Shown here in pieces: positions 12,185 to 14,557 of a stretch of 14,557 bases of DNA. The stretch lies in NCBI GenBank assembly GCA_903939355.1, contig CAJAHC010000435.1, positions 1 to 14,557 on the forward strand. The letters run 5' to 3'. Source of the DNA: an uncultured Methylococcaceae bacterium. GTDB taxonomy: Bacteria > Pseudomonadota > Gammaproteobacteria > Methylococcales > Methylomonadaceae. A program made the translations under genes and the position numbers. Position 1 is the first letter of the stretch. Every line of letters begins with the position of its first letter. A model generated the notes under the pieces. It was not told the origin of the DNA. It made no database searches and was given only the letters and a program-made list of their open reading frames with translations.

Positions 12185-12542
12185 ACCATTCCTTTGAATA
12201 ATTAGTGTAGCTTTCGTGATAAATATAATTGGCCCAAGAAATATCACTGAGTCTTGATTTGCGGCACCTTTTGACGCGATAGTGTCGTCACCCACTTAAC
12301 TTCCTGTCCAATTTCGCATAAAAATACGTGCCATAGGTATTTATACGTATTGTTTATCTCATGTTTTATTCCTAGAATTAGAGCCCGGTACCCCTTATTT
12401 ATTTAAAGCTAAAATTGAAGAGGGCTCCTATACAATTCTATGGAAATCTTGTGTACGTATTAGATTGGGTGGGACTAAAATGCCGAGAAGAATGAGGCAA
12501 TATTTTCGAGTTACCAACATAAATTAACTATAAGGAAAGACA
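12185..12542. other. 358-base gap after pcm, no gene seen
   Basis: No open frame with recognisable content lies here on either strand, and no remnant of nlpD or rpoS is visible. Two mutually exclusive small hairpins can form at 12322-12351: AATACGT (12323-12329) with ACGTATT (12345-12351), or AAATAC (12322-12327) with GTATTT (12337-12342). Further on, GAGCCC and GGGCTC form a 6-bp inverted repeat over about 35 bases. No good sigma70 promoter stands out, although the next gene must be driven from here. Confidence 0.5.
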
Positions 12543-13271
12543 ATGAAGACTAAACTGAATGACGCACAGTACCAAATTAAATTCACTACAGGTTCTTCGT
12601 TTTTGGTGCTTGCTTTGTTAGTCTTGAGTGCTTGCACTTCTACTGAGAAAGTTGCTATGAATCAGTCTGACGTTAATTGTGCTTTTTTGGCTAAAGACTG
12701 TTCTCTGCTTACTGTAGGTGGCAAGGAACAGACAGGCTTACGTTACATTAATCCAACTGTAAAGTGGAATCAGTATAGTAAAATACTGATTGATCCTGTT
12801 ACTTTTTGGGGTGGAGACGCCACAAAGATTTCTGCTGCTGATCAGCAGATGTTGGTTAACTATTTTTCCCAACAGCTTAAAGAACAGCTCGGGGAGAAAT
12901 TTGAATTGGTTAATCAGTCAGGGCCTGGTGTCATGAAGCTTGACGTTGCTATGACTGATGTGGAAACAGCGACGCCAGTATTACGTAGTATTTCCATGAT
13001 AGTTCCGCAAGCGCATATGGTAGCTAATTTAAAATATCTTGCGACAGGCACCATGCCTTTTGTCGGCTCTGCTCAAACTGAAGCTAAGTTGACGGATTCA
13101 GTATCTGGAACGGTACTTGCTTTAGCTGTCGATAAGCGAATCGGTGGTGGTTCGTTTACAACTGGTTTTCAGTGGCAGTGGGGCGATGCAGAAAATGCGA
13201 TTGATCATTGGGCTGAATTATTAGCAACAAAACTGTATGGTTGGACTTCTGGTAAGGAAGTAGCAAAGTAA
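12543..13271 (+). CDS. DUF3313-family outer-membrane-type lipoprotein, unknown function
   Basis: A 242-residue protein with a lipoprotein signal: hydrophobic FLVLALLVLSAC with lipobox L28-S-A-C31, so the mature protein starts at C31. No Asp follows the cysteine (next residues are TST), so transfer to the outer membrane by Lol is expected. The rest resembles DUF3313: YINPTVKWNQYSKILIDPVTFWGG (about 65-89), a central alpha/beta region with a conserved DVETATP, and a C-terminal GFQWQWGDAENAIDHWAELLATKL (about 206-229). The function of the family is unknown. The start has an AAGGA Shine-Dalgarno 7 bases upstream. The next gene is 144 or more bases downstream, and both occupy the place where nlpD-rpoS normally lie. 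The family assignment is from memory of its motifs, so moderately sure. Confidence 0.82.
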   Translation: MKTKLNDAQYQIKFTTGSSFLVLALLVLSACTSTEKVAMNQSDVNCAFLAKDCSLLTVGGKEQTGLRYINPTVKWNQYSKILIDPVTFWGGDATKISAADQQMLVNYFSQQLKEQLGEKFELVNQSGPGVMKLDVAMTDVETATPVLRSISMIVPQAHMVANLKYLATGTMPFVGSAQTEAKLTDSVSGTVLALAVDKRIGGGSFTTGFQWQWGDAENAIDHWAELLATKLYGWTSGKEVAK

Positions 13272-13415
13272 GTGCATTTTTAATGGTGTCAAATCTTGAG
13301 TTATTGGATACGTAATATTTTGACTATTTGGATTGTTCTAGTTACTGAAATATAAAGGTTTTTTTGTGTTTAGAGTGATATTGTTCTGACAAAAGTCATT
13401 AGATTTTCATGTTTT

Positions 13416-14387
13416 TTGGTGCTGATGGGGTGCACTGTTTGGGCTGTATTGGCAATTTATTTTGGTGATTCATATAGTAGTAGTATTCAAAAAACGATAG
13501 CAGTCGCATTTGCCCTGTTTGGTATAACGACAATGATTGGCTTGGGCTTTGGGTTTTGGCCAAGGTGCTTGTTATTAGTTTACTCAATTCTGTTTTTGGT
13601 GGTTCTGGGCTGGTGGTTAGCTATTAATCCATCCAATGCGCGGCAATGGCAACCTGATGTAGCCAAACTGCCTTATGCCATTATTGCTGGTGATAGGGTA
13701 ACAGTAAATAATATTCGTAATGTCGATTATCGCAGTGAGTTTGATTTTTCAACGGCTTATTACACTAAAACTTACGATATAAATAAGCTTGAAGGTATTG
13801 ATCTTTTTGTTGTGTATTGGATGGGTTCTGCTATTGCCCATACGATTATAAGTTTTAATTTTGGTAATAAGGATTATTTGGCGGTTTCCATAGAAGCTCG
13901 CAAGGAGCTTAATGAAGGGTATTCTACGATTAAAGGGTTTTTTCGGCAGTACGAACTGATCTACATCGTGGCAGACGAGCGTGATGTCATTCGATTACGT
14001 ACTAATTATCGTAAAGATCCTCCCGAAGATGTTTATCTTTATCGACTGCAAGGGCATAAAGACAATGTTCGTCGATTGTTTTTAGAATATGTAAGAAATA
14101 TCAATGAACTGCAAGAAAATCCGATGTTTTATAATACGTTACTAGACAATTGCACTACGGCTATTTGGCTTAATACCCGTGTTAATCCGAGTCATTTACC
14201 TTTTTCTTGGAAAATTTTGTTAAGTGGATATTTACCGGAGTATCTTTACGAGTCCAAAGTGTTGGCAACGGATTTACCTTATGAGCAATTACAAAGGAAA
14301 GCGAATATAAATAAGCTAGCTAAGGCAGCAAATAAAATGCCGGATTTTTCTCAACGTATTCGAGAAGGGATTGTGAAGCATAATTAA
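13416..14387 (+). CDS. Membrane protein with DUF4105 / Lnb-type periplasmic domain
   Basis: About 323 residues. Hydrophobic segments at about 2-17, 26-48 and 50-69 precede SNARQWQPDVAKLPYA, then a periplasmic alpha/beta domain (about 80-300). Its family marks are GDRVTVNNIRNVDYRSEFDF (92-111), IAHTIISFNFG (139-149), SIEARKE (157-163), FFRQYELIYIVADERDVIRLRTNYR (174-198) and FYNTLLDNCTTAIW (239-252). The conserved His in AHT and Cys in DNCTT look like a catalytic pair. The family is called DUF4105 or Lnb N-terminal domain and has been linked to lipoprotein N-acylation; I am unsure how widely that holds. The 5' end is unclear: the first codons read TTG GTG CTG ATG (13416-13427) with no ribosome site, and the hydrophobic, basic coding potential continues upstream to a stop at 13371-13373 without ATG, GTG or TTG. 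A lipoprotein gene lies directly upstream, which would suit a lipoprotein-modifying role. Confidence 0.78.
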   Translation: MVLMGCTVWAVLAIYFGDSYSSSIQKTIAVAFALFGITTMIGLGFGFWPRCLLLVYSILFLVVLGWWLAINPSNARQWQPDVAKLPYAIIAGDRVTVNNIRNVDYRSEFDFSTAYYTKTYDINKLEGIDLFVVYWMGSAIAHTIISFNFGNKDYLAVSIEARKELNEGYSTIKGFFRQYELIYIVADERDVIRLRTNYRKDPPEDVYLYRLQGHKDNVRRLFLEYVRNINELQENPMFYNTLLDNCTTAIWLNTRVNPSHLPFSWKILLSGYLPEYLYESKVLATDLPYEQLQRKANINKLAKAANKMPDFSQRIREGIVKHN

Positions 14388-14456
14388 CAAGATGGATTAG
14401 GCTAATAGTGCATTTTCAAAATGTACGTTTAGTCAAAAATCTTATATAGTAGAAAT

Positions 14457-14471
14457 GAGACCTTTGCACGA
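14457..14471 (+). repeat. Left terminal inverted repeat of IS5-type element
   Basis: Reads GAGACCTTTGCACGA. One mismatch separates it from the reverse complement of 96-110. The preceding host bases are AGAAAT; the target duplication cannot be tested because the other end is outside the window. Confidence 0.7.
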
Positions 14472-14538
14472 ACCCAGTAAAAATCCTATAAAAATGAGAT
14501 AATGCAGCATAGAAAATCATCTGAACTAGGTAATTAAA

Positions 14539-14557
14539 ATGGCGTGGAAAAACCTTC
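14539..14557 (+). CDS. IS5-type transposase, first six codons only
   Basis: The ATG at 14539 opens a frame MAWKNL that continues past the window edge. AGGT about 8 bases upstream is a plausible ribosome site. The assignment rests on the inverted repeat in front of it and on the N-terminal residues, which resemble IS5-type transposases of this terminus type. Whether the gene is intact cannot be judged. Confidence 0.6.

Larger units (their letters stand above)
14457..14557 (+). mobile_element. Start of an IS5-type insertion sequence (partial, cut by window end)
   Basis: The terminus GAGACCTTTGCACGA (14457-14471) matches the inverted copy at 96-110 at 14 of 15 positions. A leader of about 67 bases follows, then an ATG whose first codons read MAWKNL, the beginning I associate with a family of IS5-type transposases. 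The element enters 69 bases after the upstream gene's stop, so it does not disrupt a gene visible here. Confidence 0.75.

Noticed and set aside
13416..13436. Lipobox-like LVLMGC at the start of the DUF4105 protein
   Set aside because: Methionine before the glycine is a poor lipobox, and the hydrophobic stretch continues well past the cysteine as a transmembrane helix.

Overview
The window looks like a chromosomal segment from a moderately AT-rich gammaproteobacterium. The gene order pyrG-kdsA-eno-ftsB-ispD-ispF-truD-surE-pcm, with tilS just upstream, is the classic gammaproteobacterial block. The AT-rich codon use, a membrane c-type cytochrome, a DUF3313 lipoprotein and IS5-type ends with the terminus GAGACCTTTGC would suit a methanotroph of the order Methylococcales. 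That assignment is inference, because no methane-oxidation gene lies in the window.

Layout. Positions 1-110 are the outer end of an IS5-type element. A candidate -10 box and a gene for a four-helix membrane protein with one heme-c motif follow (227-1138), then tilS (1196-2527). A 464-base gap with no convincing gene leads to pyrG (2992-4626). pyrG overlaps kdsA by an ATGA junction, and eno starts 8 bases after kdsA, so the three probably form one operon. ftsB follows eno and ends at the best intrinsic terminator in the window (about 7109-7162). A small potassium-channel-like gene (7277-7756) comes next, then ispD-ispF, overlapping by 8 bases, and truD. An smr-domain gene lies on the minus strand (10125-10694), convergent with truD and divergent from surE. 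surE and pcm overlap by ATGA. After pcm the usual nlpD-rpoS pair is absent. Instead there is a 358-base gap, a DUF3313 lipoprotein gene, and a membrane protein with a DUF4105/Lnb-type periplasmic domain. The window ends in the first 101 bases of another IS5-type element (from 14457), including the first six codons of its transposase.

Functionally this is mostly housekeeping: tRNA modification (TilS, TruD), CTP synthesis (PyrG), supply of the LPS sugar Kdo (KdsA), glycolysis (Eno), division (FtsB), isoprenoid precursors (IspD, IspF), stationary-phase repair and nucleotide phosphatase functions (SurE, Pcm), and ribosome rescue or quality control (Smr). CTP from PyrG is a substrate of IspD and of Kdo activation, so several neighbours are linked metabolically.

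I found no convincing undescribed multi-gene system. The points most worth a second look are the heme-c membrane protein, the histidine in the channel's selectivity filter, the metal-dependent type of KdsA, the loss or relocation of nlpD-rpoS, the unclear 5' end of the DUF4105 gene, and related IS ends at both edges of the window.
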